7,173 nucleotides of DNA. It comes from Methanothrix sp. Lineage in GTDB: Archaea > Halobacteriota > Methanosarcinia > Methanotrichales > Methanotrichaceae. How positions within the stretch are numbered: position 1 is the first letter of the stretch; every line of letters begins with the position of its first letter. Position numbers and translations under genes: made by a program. Below, in pieces: positions 1 to 5,769 of this stretch. A model generated the notes under the pieces. The model ran no database searches. It had not been told where the DNA came from and saw nothing but the letters and a program-made list of their open reading frames with translations. The stretch covers positions 1 to 7,173 of the forward strand of contig JAQTXY010000097.1 in the NCBI GenBank assembly GCA_028688535.1, given 5' to 3'.

Positions 1-737
1 CGGTATATTTTGGGGCTCTGATATGCCGCTAGCAGCTGATCTTTGATTATAAGAGCGCTATTGGGATTCATCATGCCCACACGTAGTCGAAAATCTCCTG
101 GGATCGATACCAATCTATCCAGTAATTTGCCCAGATCTGTTCCGATATCCGATCCATAAGCGGCTGTGTCCTGGGCGGTAACCTGCACCTCAGCTGTTCC
201 CAAAGCTGTCAGCTTTTCCACCTCCATTGCTATATCTTCCACCCTGCGGCTCTTCAGCTTGCCCCTGGCCTTGGCAACTATGCAATAGCTGCAAGAACCG
301 TTGCATCCTTCTGCCACATTGACGATTGCACACAGATCATCCAAAGGGGATGGGCCGTTGGACAAATCCCCACGGCATGGAGCATACAGCAACTCGCCAT
401 GATGTGGCTTAAATGGTCCACTAAAGAGAGCTGAGATACCGGCGGCAGAGGATCGATTCAGCAGTCCTTGCCGCTCACGGCAGCGTATGCCGCCGATCGA
501 CTCCGGCATGGCGACGGGAAGACACCCGGCCACAATCAGCCGCTCGCCTTGCAGCTGGCAGAGCCTTCGCACGACATTTCGCTCTGTCTTTTCCGTGACA
601 GCGCAGGTATTCACAATTACCGCATCCGCTTCTTCCAGAGTTGATGGAATGTGACCCATCTCCTGCAAGGCCTTTGCCAGATCCTGCGAGTTTCCCAGGT
701 TGGCGGTGCAGCCGAATGTCTCAATATAAAATTTCAT
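1..737 (-). CDS. Threonylcarbamoyladenosine tRNA methylthiotransferase (archaeal CDKAL1/MtaB-like), 3' end cut by window edge
   Basis: This gene encodes a radical-SAM enzyme that adds a methylthio group to t6A at position 37 of ANN-decoding tRNAs. I translated it from the reverse strand: 245 codons are present and the gene runs off the left edge. The N-terminal MTTase domain shows the three cluster-binding cysteines C10 (ETFGCT), C45 (NTCAVT) and C72 (AGCLP). The radical-SAM domain opens with C145-x3-C149-x2-C152 (GCNGSCSYCIV). The family is about 400-430 residues long, so the end of the SAM barrel and the TRAM domain lie outside. The ATG at 737-735 overlaps the stop of the upstream membrane-protein gene as ATGA, which suggests translational coupling. 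Presence of t6A-specific rather than i6A-specific activity is inferred from the archaeal setting and family resemblance. The symbol mtaB is avoided because in methanogens it also names a methanol methyltransferase subunit. Confidence 0.93.
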   Translation of the reverse strand, partial: MKFYIETFGCTANLGNSQDLAKALQEMGHIPSTLEEADAVIVNTCAVTEKTERNVVRRLCQLQGERLIVAGCLPVAMPESIGGIRCRERQGLLNRSSAAGISALFSGPFKPHHGELLYAPCRGDLSNGPSPLDDLCAIVNVAEGCNGSCSYCIVAKARGKLKSRRVEDIAMEVEKLTALGTAEVQVTAQDTAAYGSDIGTDLGKLLDRLVSIPGDFRLRVGMMNPNSALIIKDQLLAAYQSPKIY

Positions 738-1768
738 GCCACTTCCGCAGCGATCTCTTCTCTACGCACTTGATATATTCCTACTATTATGCCCATTATG
801 GCCGGAGCCAGGAAGAAACCACCTATGCCCGCCACCAGAGCTCCTCCCAAAAAGGAGAGCATTACCAGTAAAGGATGCAAGGAGGATTTAGCCGCTACCA
901 GGTATGGCCTGATTAAGAGCTCCGAAGGCAGGTAGATGAGCGCGGAAGATATGAGGAAGAAAATGGCCGCACCTTGCATTCCCTCCGCGAAATATCGGTA
1001 AATTGTCACCGGAATTATGACCACCCAGGAGGTGAGGAAAGGGACCATTCCGGCCACAAAGACGATGCTGGCCAGGGCAAAGGGTCTGGGCAGACTGAAG
1101 GCATAAAAGATAGAAGCGGCTATGATGCTTCCCAAAATTGAGGTATAAATAGTGCCGATAAAGATGCCGCTCAGGATATAATCGATCCGGCTTATGTATT
1201 TTCTATACGCCTCTTTCTCCCTTTGCGGCAGCAAAGATATTATCGATTCCACAAAGCTCTCTCCATCCACCAGAACGAAATAGCATACCGGGATGGAAAC
1301 TATGAAGTTGATGATTCCCAAAGAGGCAACTCTTCCAATGTGAAAGACAGGGATGGAGGAAGCAATGGGGGCAATGGTGCTTGCGGCATTCTCCAGGCTG
1401 CTGGTTAACAGATCCTTCATCCAGGGTGTCATATCCCGAGAGGTCTGCGTCGTTAGAATTCCTAAAGCAGTTCTGATCGCCTCTTGGTTCTTGGCCAGGA
1501 TCAAGATCTGGTTGGCAATCTCAATCATTCCCATGCCAAGGATCAGAAAAATGGGCAATACTATGCAAAAGGCAGCTACCAGCGATCCCAGCCGCTTTCT
1601 TTTTCCGAATTTATCCCGGATGGGCTTGCCCACGTAGGCGAAGACAGTGCCCAGAATTATGCCGTCCATGAAGGGGAAGAAGAAATAGAAGATCAAGAGC
1701 ACTGAAGCTAGAGCTATGATCAGCATTCCTTTGTGTTCTGAGCACCATTTACCGGGATCAAAGTCCAT
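734..1768 (-). CDS. AI-2E/PerM family (UPF0118) multi-pass membrane protein
   Basis: A 344-residue integral membrane protein of the AI-2E transporter/PerM superfamily. Hydrophobic segments lie at about 14-33, 36-46, 62-92, 148-168, 200-226, 230-256, 266-284 and 298-333. There is a soluble, amphipathic stretch at about 93-145 between the third and fourth, as is usual in the family. The C-terminal hallmark is clear: IRPYLVAAKSSLHPLLVML (286-304) followed by GGALVAGIGGFFLAPAIMG (308-326). Family members have been linked to autoinducer-2 export and to Na+(or Li+)/H+ antiport, but the substrate cannot be read from sequence, and AI-2 itself is unlikely to be the cargo here. It starts at ATG 1768-1766, 59 nt after the TrpD-like gene, with only a weak GTGAT ribosome site very close to the ATG. 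Its TGA overlaps the ATG of the tRNA methylthiotransferase. The functional link to its neighbours is unknown. Confidence 0.9.
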   Translation of the reverse strand: MDFDPGKWCSEHKGMLIIALASVLLIFYFFFPFMDGIILGTVFAYVGKPIRDKFGKRKRLGSLVAAFCIVLPIFLILGMGMIEIANQILILAKNQEAIRTALGILTTQTSRDMTPWMKDLLTSSLENAASTIAPIASSIPVFHIGRVASLGIINFIVSIPVCYFVLVDGESFVESIISLLPQREKEAYRKYISRIDYILSGIFIGTIYTSILGSIIAASIFYAFSLPRPFALASIVFVAGMVPFLTSWVVIIPVTIYRYFAEGMQGAAIFFLISSALIYLPSELLIRPYLVAAKSSLHPLLVMLSFLGGALVAGIGGFFLAPAIMGIIVGIYQVRREEIAAEVA

Positions 1769-1827
1769 GCATCACAACTAAAAAGCAGATATTGTTTCCC
1801 TGATAGATATTTGTTATGCCTATGATA

Positions 1828-2940
1828 TCAAGCGCATGCCAGGGCCAGCATCTCCTCCAATTTTTTTAGTGGCCTGCCGGCATCCATGTTCTGCGCAGCC
1901 ACCCAGGCTTTCAGCTTCTTTATAGGCTTGCCGCAATCGATGATCTCTGCGGCCTTTTGCACGCCTTCTCCGAGGTCGCGGGCATGATCGGTGATGCAGA
2001 GTATTGGTGCCGCATTCAGGCATACGATGTCTCTCCTGCAGCTGTGATCCTCCCCAGACAAGACTCGCAGCAGCTTTATGGCTTCTGCCTCTCTGTCGCT
2101 GCTATAAAGGAGAGATGATTCATCTGCTTCTCTTAGCTCCAGATCCTGCGGATTTATGATATACTCCAGGATCGTTCCATCCTCGGCGAGTTCAGCTACA
2201 GAAGACTGACCTAAAGTGGAGAGCTCATCCATGCCACGCATATCATCCCTACTCCTGCCATGCACGACAAATGCCCTCTTGTAGCCGATCTCTCTCATGG
2301 ACTCTGCGATCGGTCGCACCATCTCTTTTGCGTAGACACCCCGCACGGCGAAAATCGGCTTCGCCGGATTGGCCAGAGACCCAGCTACATTAAGGATTGT
2401 GCCGAATCTGATCTGAGATAAGATTCGGTAGAGGGCAGAGGGGTGAACTTTGGCGCTCATGCCGTTGAAGATGCCGATACCGGCGCGTTCAATGCTTCTT
2501 TTCACCAGATCAGCATCGCACTCCACATCAACACCTAGTGTTTCAAGGATATCGATGGCGCCGCATTTTGAGGTTATGGCCCGCGCTCCATGCTTGGCCA
2601 TGATTATGCCGTCAGCGGCAGCCACCAGCGATGCAGCGGTGCTGATGTTGAAGGTCTTAATGCCGTCCATGCCCGTGCCGCAATTCTCAACGATAGGGCC
2701 ATTTACGTCAGGACGGACACGAACTGTATCAATTTCAAAAATGGCATCCCAGACGCCGGCGATCTCGGCAGGCGTAGCTCCCTTGGCGGTTATGGCGGCC
2801 AGGAATGCGCCCTGCTGCAAATCGGGCTGCTGGTTGTTCAGAATCAGCTTAAAAAGAAAGGACGCCTCTTCTCGTGTCAAGTTGCTGCCCCTGATCAATC
2901 GATCCACCTGGCTGCCAAAGTATCTCAGACTATCTTCCAT
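1828..2940 (-). CDS. Divergent anthranilate phosphoribosyltransferase (TrpD)-family protein, substrate unknown
   Basis: A 370-residue glycosyltransferase family 3 protein. The helical N-terminal domain covers about 1-70 and the PRPP-binding alpha/beta domain about 80-345. TrpD converts PRPP and anthranilate to phosphoribosylanthranilate. Here the pyrophosphate loop reads CGTGMDGIKTFNIST (87-101) where TrpD has GTGGD. KHGAR (116-120) replaces the nearly invariant KHGNR, and SKCGAIDILETLG (124-136) replaces SKSGSADVLEALG. The second metal site is kept (MDELST, D238-E239), as is a possible acceptor-site arginine, R172 in YRILSQIRFG. It therefore probably still binds PRPP-Mg but may not use anthranilate. 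There are no trp genes beside it; it sits 34 nt after an MDR dehydrogenase and two genes after cobT. The start ATG 2940-2938 is preceded by an AGGGAT-like site 6-7 nt upstream. A true TrpD with relaxed sequence remains possible but is less likely. Confidence 0.85.
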   Translation of the reverse strand: MEDSLRYFGSQVDRLIRGSNLTREEASFLFKLILNNQQPDLQQGAFLAAITAKGATPAEIAGVWDAIFEIDTVRVRPDVNGPIVENCGTGMDGIKTFNISTAASLVAAADGIIMAKHGARAITSKCGAIDILETLGVDVECDADLVKRSIERAGIGIFNGMSAKVHPSALYRILSQIRFGTILNVAGSLANPAKPIFAVRGVYAKEMVRPIAESMREIGYKRAFVVHGRSRDDMRGMDELSTLGQSSVAELAEDGTILEYIINPQDLELREADESSLLYSSDREAEAIKLLRVLSGEDHSCRRDIVCLNAAPILCITDHARDLGEGVQKAAEIIDCGKPIKKLKAWVAAQNMDAGRPLKKLEEMLALACA

Positions 2941-2960
2941 TGGAAAATCCCTTTCTCCAT

Positions 2961-2970
2961 AATTATAAAA
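2961..2970 (-). promoter_or_regulatory. Possible internal TATA box for the TrpD-like gene
   Basis: Read on the minus strand this is TTTTATAATT, lying in the 34-nt gap after the MDR dehydrogenase stop. Its centre is about 26 nt ahead of the TrpD-like ATG, the usual archaeal TATA-to-start distance, so a leaderless or very short-leader transcript could begin here. The gap is AT-rich and a weak ribosome site is also present, so chance is a real alternative. Confidence 0.3.
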
Positions 2971-2974
2971 TGGT

Positions 2975-4030
2975 TCAAGACGACTTATCTATCCGATAGC
3001 TCATGCAAACAACTGATTTCATGCCGTTTCTTTGAGAAGAATGGGAAAATGCATCCTCAATTCCATCAAGATTGGTCTTCTTGGTAATCAGCCAGTCGGC
3101 TTTGATCATACCGGATGTTAAAAGCTCTACAGCCTGCCGGTTTTGCCGGCTGGTGCACCCGTAGGCCCCAATGACGGCAAGCTGATGATAATGAATAGAG
3201 CGAATATCAATTATCTCCTGATAGTTTCCAAAGGCCGGTCCTGAGAAGATGCAGACTCTCCCACCTGGGGAGAGAAGCTTGAGAAGATCGCCATCAGTTC
3301 GCACCTCGGGCGTAGCGGTAATAATGACGTCCACCCCAGCTCTGCCAATCTCCTCGGCCAGGATGGCTGTGCCGGATTCCTCTGCCAAATCGACTACTAT
3401 CGCGCTGGTGTGCTTTTTTAGCAGGCTTATGCGATCAGGATTTTTCTCTGCTATTATTATCTTCTCGGAGGCGTGATGCTCGGCTAAAAGGGCGTGCAGA
3501 GCGCCGATGGGACCGCCGCCGTAAATGAGAACGCGGCTCCCCTGACCGACGCGGGCCTGCTCCTGGCCATTGATGCAGCAGGCCAATGGTTCTGCCAGAG
3601 CTGCAAGGCACGGATCTGTTCCTGGAGGCAGAAGGTTCACGCCGCCGGAAAGGCTCTGCCTGGGCAAGGCCAGGAACTGGGCAAAGCCTCCATCACAATT
3701 GAAACCCAAAATCTTTACGTTGGGGCAAAGGTTATCAGCTCCCCGCTGGCAGGGGCTGCATTTTCCGCAGGCAATGCCTGGCCATAGCTGTACTTTGTCT
3801 CCTTCGACCAGGGACGAGTCTGAATCAACCTCGACGATCTTGGCTACTATCTCATGCCCCAGCACGCGGGGAAGATCCAGGTCTCGATGGCCATGCTCTC
3901 GCATCTTGAGATCAGTGCCGCAGACAGCACAGGCCAGGATCTCCAGCAGGGCGCCACCTCTTGGGGTCACCGGATCAGGAACATCGTCCTGCTCCATGAC
4001 ACCCGGAGCTTTTAGAACAGCAGCTTTCAT
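2975..4030 (-). CDS. Zinc-dependent medium-chain alcohol dehydrogenase-like oxidoreductase
   Basis: A 351-residue MDR-superfamily protein of typical length that oxidises an alcohol or reduces a carbonyl with a nicotinamide cofactor. Catalytic-zinc ligands are visible: C37 (CAVCGTD), H59-E60 (LGHE) and E147 (ALAEPLAC). The structural-zinc lobe has four cysteines, C88, C91, C94 and C102. The Rossmann loop is GGGPIGA (171-177), and an acidic E195 at the end of the second strand (IIAEKN) favours NAD(H) over NADP(H). Overall it is closest to the sorbitol/threonine/galactitol dehydrogenase type, but the substrate cannot be assigned. The ATG at 4030-4028 overlaps the cobT stop as ATGA, so the two are almost certainly co-translated. 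The TrpD-like gene follows after 34 nt. A role in making or trimming a sugar- or alcohol-bearing precursor used by its neighbours is only an inference. Confidence 0.92.
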   Translation of the reverse strand: MKAAVLKAPGVMEQDDVPDPVTPRGGALLEILACAVCGTDLKMREHGHRDLDLPRVLGHEIVAKIVEVDSDSSLVEGDKVQLWPGIACGKCSPCQRGADNLCPNVKILGFNCDGGFAQFLALPRQSLSGGVNLLPPGTDPCLAALAEPLACCINGQEQARVGQGSRVLIYGGGPIGALHALLAEHHASEKIIIAEKNPDRISLLKKHTSAIVVDLAEESGTAILAEEIGRAGVDVIITATPEVRTDGDLLKLLSPGGRVCIFSGPAFGNYQEIIDIRSIHYHQLAVIGAYGCTSRQNRQAVELLTSGMIKADWLITKKTNLDGIEDAFSHSSQRNGMKSVVCMSYRIDKSS

Positions 4031-5067
4031 TTCTTGGGAAGCTCCACCGTCATGAGCACGCGGTCCGTCTCCTCAACGAGCTGCATCTGGCTAAATCCAT
4101 AAATCCCGGCCAGAAGGGCCGCTCCACCCATGCCCACGCCCTCTTTGACGTAGCCCTGAGCATAGATCTGCACCGGTGGGATTTTAGAGTTCTCCAATCC
4201 CGGATCTGAGTAATAGTAAGGCCGACCGGTAGATTCGACGATCTCCCTGAAGTTGGCCGTCTTGTCCTCCACGATATATTTGGTGGTGGCAATGGAGATG
4301 TCTCCCTCGATCTTCAGGGCTTTTCCCAGGGCCAGCACCGCGGCCATCTGTGTGCCGCCGGCTAAGACCACCCGGCAGCCCCTCAGGCCCTGCATGAGTC
4401 CCAGAGCCGCGGCCATCATGGGATCGCCCACTAGCTCGATTGCTTTAAACGGATCGTTCTTCAGGCTAGCGATATTGATGCCGGCCCTCTGAAATGCTTT
4501 GGTCACCACGCTTTGCTTGAGAGCAGTGGGATTGGACTGGAAACTGCTGCTCACATTGACCTCATAGCCCAGAGCCCAGAGAACGGCCATAGCTGTGGTC
4601 GTGCCTCCGGCGATAGACTCACCGATGAAGACACAGTCTGAGAGTCCGGCAAGCTTCTTTCCAAGCATTGCGCCATTTTCGTAGAGCATACGGGCCTGTG
4701 CAACCGCGGGATCATGGCGAATGTCGCTGCCCGCAGATCCTCCCAGCTCTGCATAGGGGACGGCCGGCTTCTTACGCAGGCCAGAAGCCACGAATAAAGA
4801 AGGAATGCCGGTCAGGTTCAAAGCTGCCTTGGTGACGATCGCCGGAGTAGGTGAGCCGCCTGGTGCTTCCGGCAGCTCTGGCATGGTGATGATGCGGTTG
4901 GTCTCTACCAGCTCGGCATCGGCGCCCGGGGTGTAGTCGGTCAGCTCCGGCGTGGTTCCGGCGGCAGATAAGCCGGGGATCTTGCCTGTGTCGGTATTGG
5001 AGATGATACAAAGAAATAATGGCCGCTGGGGCAGTGGCTCGAAATCGGGATAAATCCAGTTTGGCAT
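4027..5067 (-). CDS. cobT: Archaeal-type nicotinate-nucleotide:base phosphoribosyltransferase CobT (UPF0284 class)
   Basis: A 346-residue enzyme of the CobT class found in methanogens and cyanobacteria. It transfers phosphoribose from nicotinate mononucleotide to the lower-ligand base, giving the alpha-riboside phosphate that becomes the cobamide nucleotide loop. Visible family blocks are GESIAGGTTTAMAVL (149-163), VGDPMMAAALG (213-223), VVLAGGTQMAAVLALG (233-248) and KEGVGMGGAALLAG (308-321). The last carries a glutamate (E309) in the position expected for the catalytic base. I chose ATG 5067-5065 (protein MPNWIYPDFE) over the longer TTG start at 5088 because GAGGT lies exactly 7 nt upstream and the extra seven residues are not family-like. 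It is first in the minus-strand cluster and overlaps the MDR gene by 4 nt. Methanogens need cobamides for methyl transfer (for example Mtr), so the function fits the presumed host. Confidence 0.92.
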   Translation of the reverse strand: MPNWIYPDFEPLPQRPLFLCIISNTDTGKIPGLSAAGTTPELTDYTPGADAELVETNRIITMPELPEAPGGSPTPAIVTKAALNLTGIPSLFVASGLRKKPAVPYAELGGSAGSDIRHDPAVAQARMLYENGAMLGKKLAGLSDCVFIGESIAGGTTTAMAVLWALGYEVNVSSSFQSNPTALKQSVVTKAFQRAGINIASLKNDPFKAIELVGDPMMAAALGLMQGLRGCRVVLAGGTQMAAVLALGKALKIEGDISIATTKYIVEDKTANFREIVESTGRPYYYSDPGLENSKIPPVQIYAQGYVKEGVGMGGAALLAGIYGFSQMQLVEETDRVLMTVELPKK

Positions 5068-5074
5068 GATTCTA

Positions 5075-5079
5075 ACCTC
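5075..5079 (-). promoter_or_regulatory. Ribosome binding site that fixes the cobT start
   Basis: Minus-strand GAGGT (within TGAGGTTAG) sits 7 nt before ATG 5067-5065. The alternative TTG start at 5088 would place this site inside the coding sequence and has no comparable site of its own. Confidence 0.7.
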
Positions 5080-5115
5080 AGTCTGCAACTATATGAAACC
5101 AACGCCAGTAGACTT

Positions 5116-5129
5116 AATTTAACTAAATT
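5116..5129 (-). promoter_or_regulatory. Probable cobT cluster promoter element; 14-bp AT-rich palindrome
   Basis: The top strand reads AATTTA-AC-TAAATT, a perfect 6-bp inverted repeat with a 2-nt centre. On the minus strand it gives AATTTAGTTAAATT, a TATA-like stretch about 50 nt ahead of the cobT ATG. A start site about 25 nt downstream would leave a leader of about 25 nt containing the GAGGT site. Its symmetry means it could equally be read toward the plus strand or be a regulator's operator. No cobalamin riboswitch is visible. Confidence 0.4.
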
Positions 5130-5363
5130 TGTGTTGTTTAGTGCACAAGCGAGCTTTGGCGAGAAGTCTCAATTTATCATTGTCGCGAACCTTCAATCAC
5201 GATTGCCATTATTAATTCCGACTTTATTTGCTAGGGCTCGATAGCCTCGCGGCCTGCAAAGCCAAATACAACTCACCCAGAAGTGGCTTGGACCTAGAAA
5301 AACAACCCATTAGGATATGCTAATGCTCTGGAGTAGAACTGCATGCAAGAAAATAGATATACT

Positions 5364-5371
5364 AGGAGGGG
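5364..5371 (+). promoter_or_regulatory. Very strong Shine-Dalgarno of the small ORF
   Basis: AGGAGGGG ends 7 nt before ATG 5379-5381. It is the best ribosome site in the window, which argues that translation at this ATG was selected for even though the reading frame that follows is very short. Confidence 0.65.
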
Positions 5372-5378
5372 ATTGGCA

Positions 5379-5502
5379 ATGAAGGCGTTACGTGCATATA
5401 CCGGTGGCTTGGATAGCTTTAGATATAGAAATCTTGGGGCCAACGGTTGATGAGGATAAAGCTAAAAAGCCGAAAGACAAAGGCAAAAGCGAAGATCAAT
5501 AA
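5379..5502 (+). pseudogene. Small ORF, apparently frameshifted (or two overlapping micro-ORFs)
   Basis: From ATG 5379 the frame gives only 23 residues (MKALRAYTGG...) and stops at 5448-5450. An in-frame ATG at 5343 would add 12 residues, but the strong ribosome site points to 5379. The +1 frame is open from 5383 to a TAA at 5500-5502. It encodes a hydrophobic stretch (PVAWIALDIEILG) followed by a charged lysine-rich tail (DEDKAKKPKDKGKSEDQ) that looks more protein-like than the frame-0 end. Joining them at about 5391-5405 would give a small protein of about 40 residues with a conventional start and tail. A one-base indel, a sequencing error or programmed +1 frameshifting would each explain this. 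Alternatively neither frame is a gene. I do not recognise the family. It lies 23 nt before the next small ORF, in the same direction. Confidence 0.4.
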
Positions 5503-5525
5503 CCAAAAAGGAAGAGTGTGAAATC

Positions 5526-5663
5526 ATGAGTGAAGCCAGAGATAGAAAGATGAAACGCGAGCGCAAATTCGAAATGCAAAAGGCCGAAAAAGTCCTGCGA
5601 GCATGCAGGAGCAGGAGAGGCTATGAGCTCTTTGCTGAGCCGGAGAAGAAAAAGCAAAAATAG
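5526..5663 (+). CDS. Hypothetical small highly basic protein, 45 residues
   Basis: An intact ORF from ATG 5526 to TAG 5661-5663 gives a 45-residue protein beginning MSEARDRKMKRERKFEMQKA and ending EPEKKKQK. It has 17 Lys/Arg against 8 Asp/Glu, hardly any hydrophobic residues in its first half, and one cysteine (C27). The first 30 residues could form a charged helix, suggestive of nucleic-acid or ribosome contact, but that is only an inference. The ribosome site is weak (AGGA 13 nt upstream, GTGTGA nearer). In favour of a real gene are its position in a two-ORF plus-strand unit and a clean terminator starting 50 nt after its stop. I do not recognise the family. Confidence 0.5.
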   Translation: MSEARDRKMKRERKFEMQKAEKVLRACRSRRGYELFAEPEKKKQK

Positions 5664-5712
5664 AAGCGATAGAGGTTATCTAGGAGGCTCTTCTTTTTTT
5701 GGATGATTACTT

Positions 5713-5739
5713 TCGCCAGGCATTGGCGATTTTTATTTT
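5713..5739 (+). terminator. Hairpin plus T-run terminator after the small ORFs
   Basis: TCGCCA (5713-5718) and TGGCGA (5724-5729) form a perfect 6-bp stem with a 5-nt loop, followed at once by TTTTTATTTT. A preceding T7 run at 5694-5700 could add a second stop signal. The minus-strand copy has no T tract, so it works only for plus-strand transcripts. Confidence 0.7.
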
Positions 5740-5769
5740 ATGCAATCTTTTCATAATTGCTCCACGATC

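Larger units (their letters stand above)
5068..5342. other. Intergenic spacer between cobT and the small-ORF unit
   Basis: Apart from the cobT ribosome site and the AT-rich palindrome I see no gene here. Minor inverted repeats occur, such as GAGA-AG-TCTC at about 5160-5169 and GGGCT-CGAT-AGCCT at about 5235-5248. None looks like a terminator, riboswitch or known RNA. It probably contains the promoters of the cluster to the left and of the small plus-strand unit to the right; no convincing plus-strand TATA box could be singled out. Confidence 0.5.

Noticed and set aside
641..1705. Plus-strand frames (641-871, 1223-1408, 1353-1637, 1484-1705) opposite the methylthiotransferase and AI-2E genes
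   Set aside because: Antisense shadows of strongly supported genes.
2450..3087. Long plus-strand open frames antisense to the TrpD-like and MDR genes (2450-2962, 2590-3087)
   Set aside because: They lie opposite clearly recognisable genes, have no family-like residues, and follow from the codon bias of the coding strand.
3494..4055. Plus-strand frames of 97 and 161 codons antisense to the MDR dehydrogenase and the cobT end
   Set aside because: They mirror the MDR gene, whose zinc and Rossmann motifs are unmistakable; no motif or ribosome site supports them.
4050..5011. Minus-strand frames (4050-4292, 4551-4754, 4772-5011) and a plus-strand frame (4253-4492) inside cobT
   Set aside because: Out-of-frame readings of cobT with low-complexity Arg/His/Pro content.
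5068..5342. Cobalamin riboswitch ahead of cobT
   Set aside because: The likely leader is only about 25 nt and no conserved B12-box or multi-stem structure is seen; such riboswitches are also not expected in methanogens.
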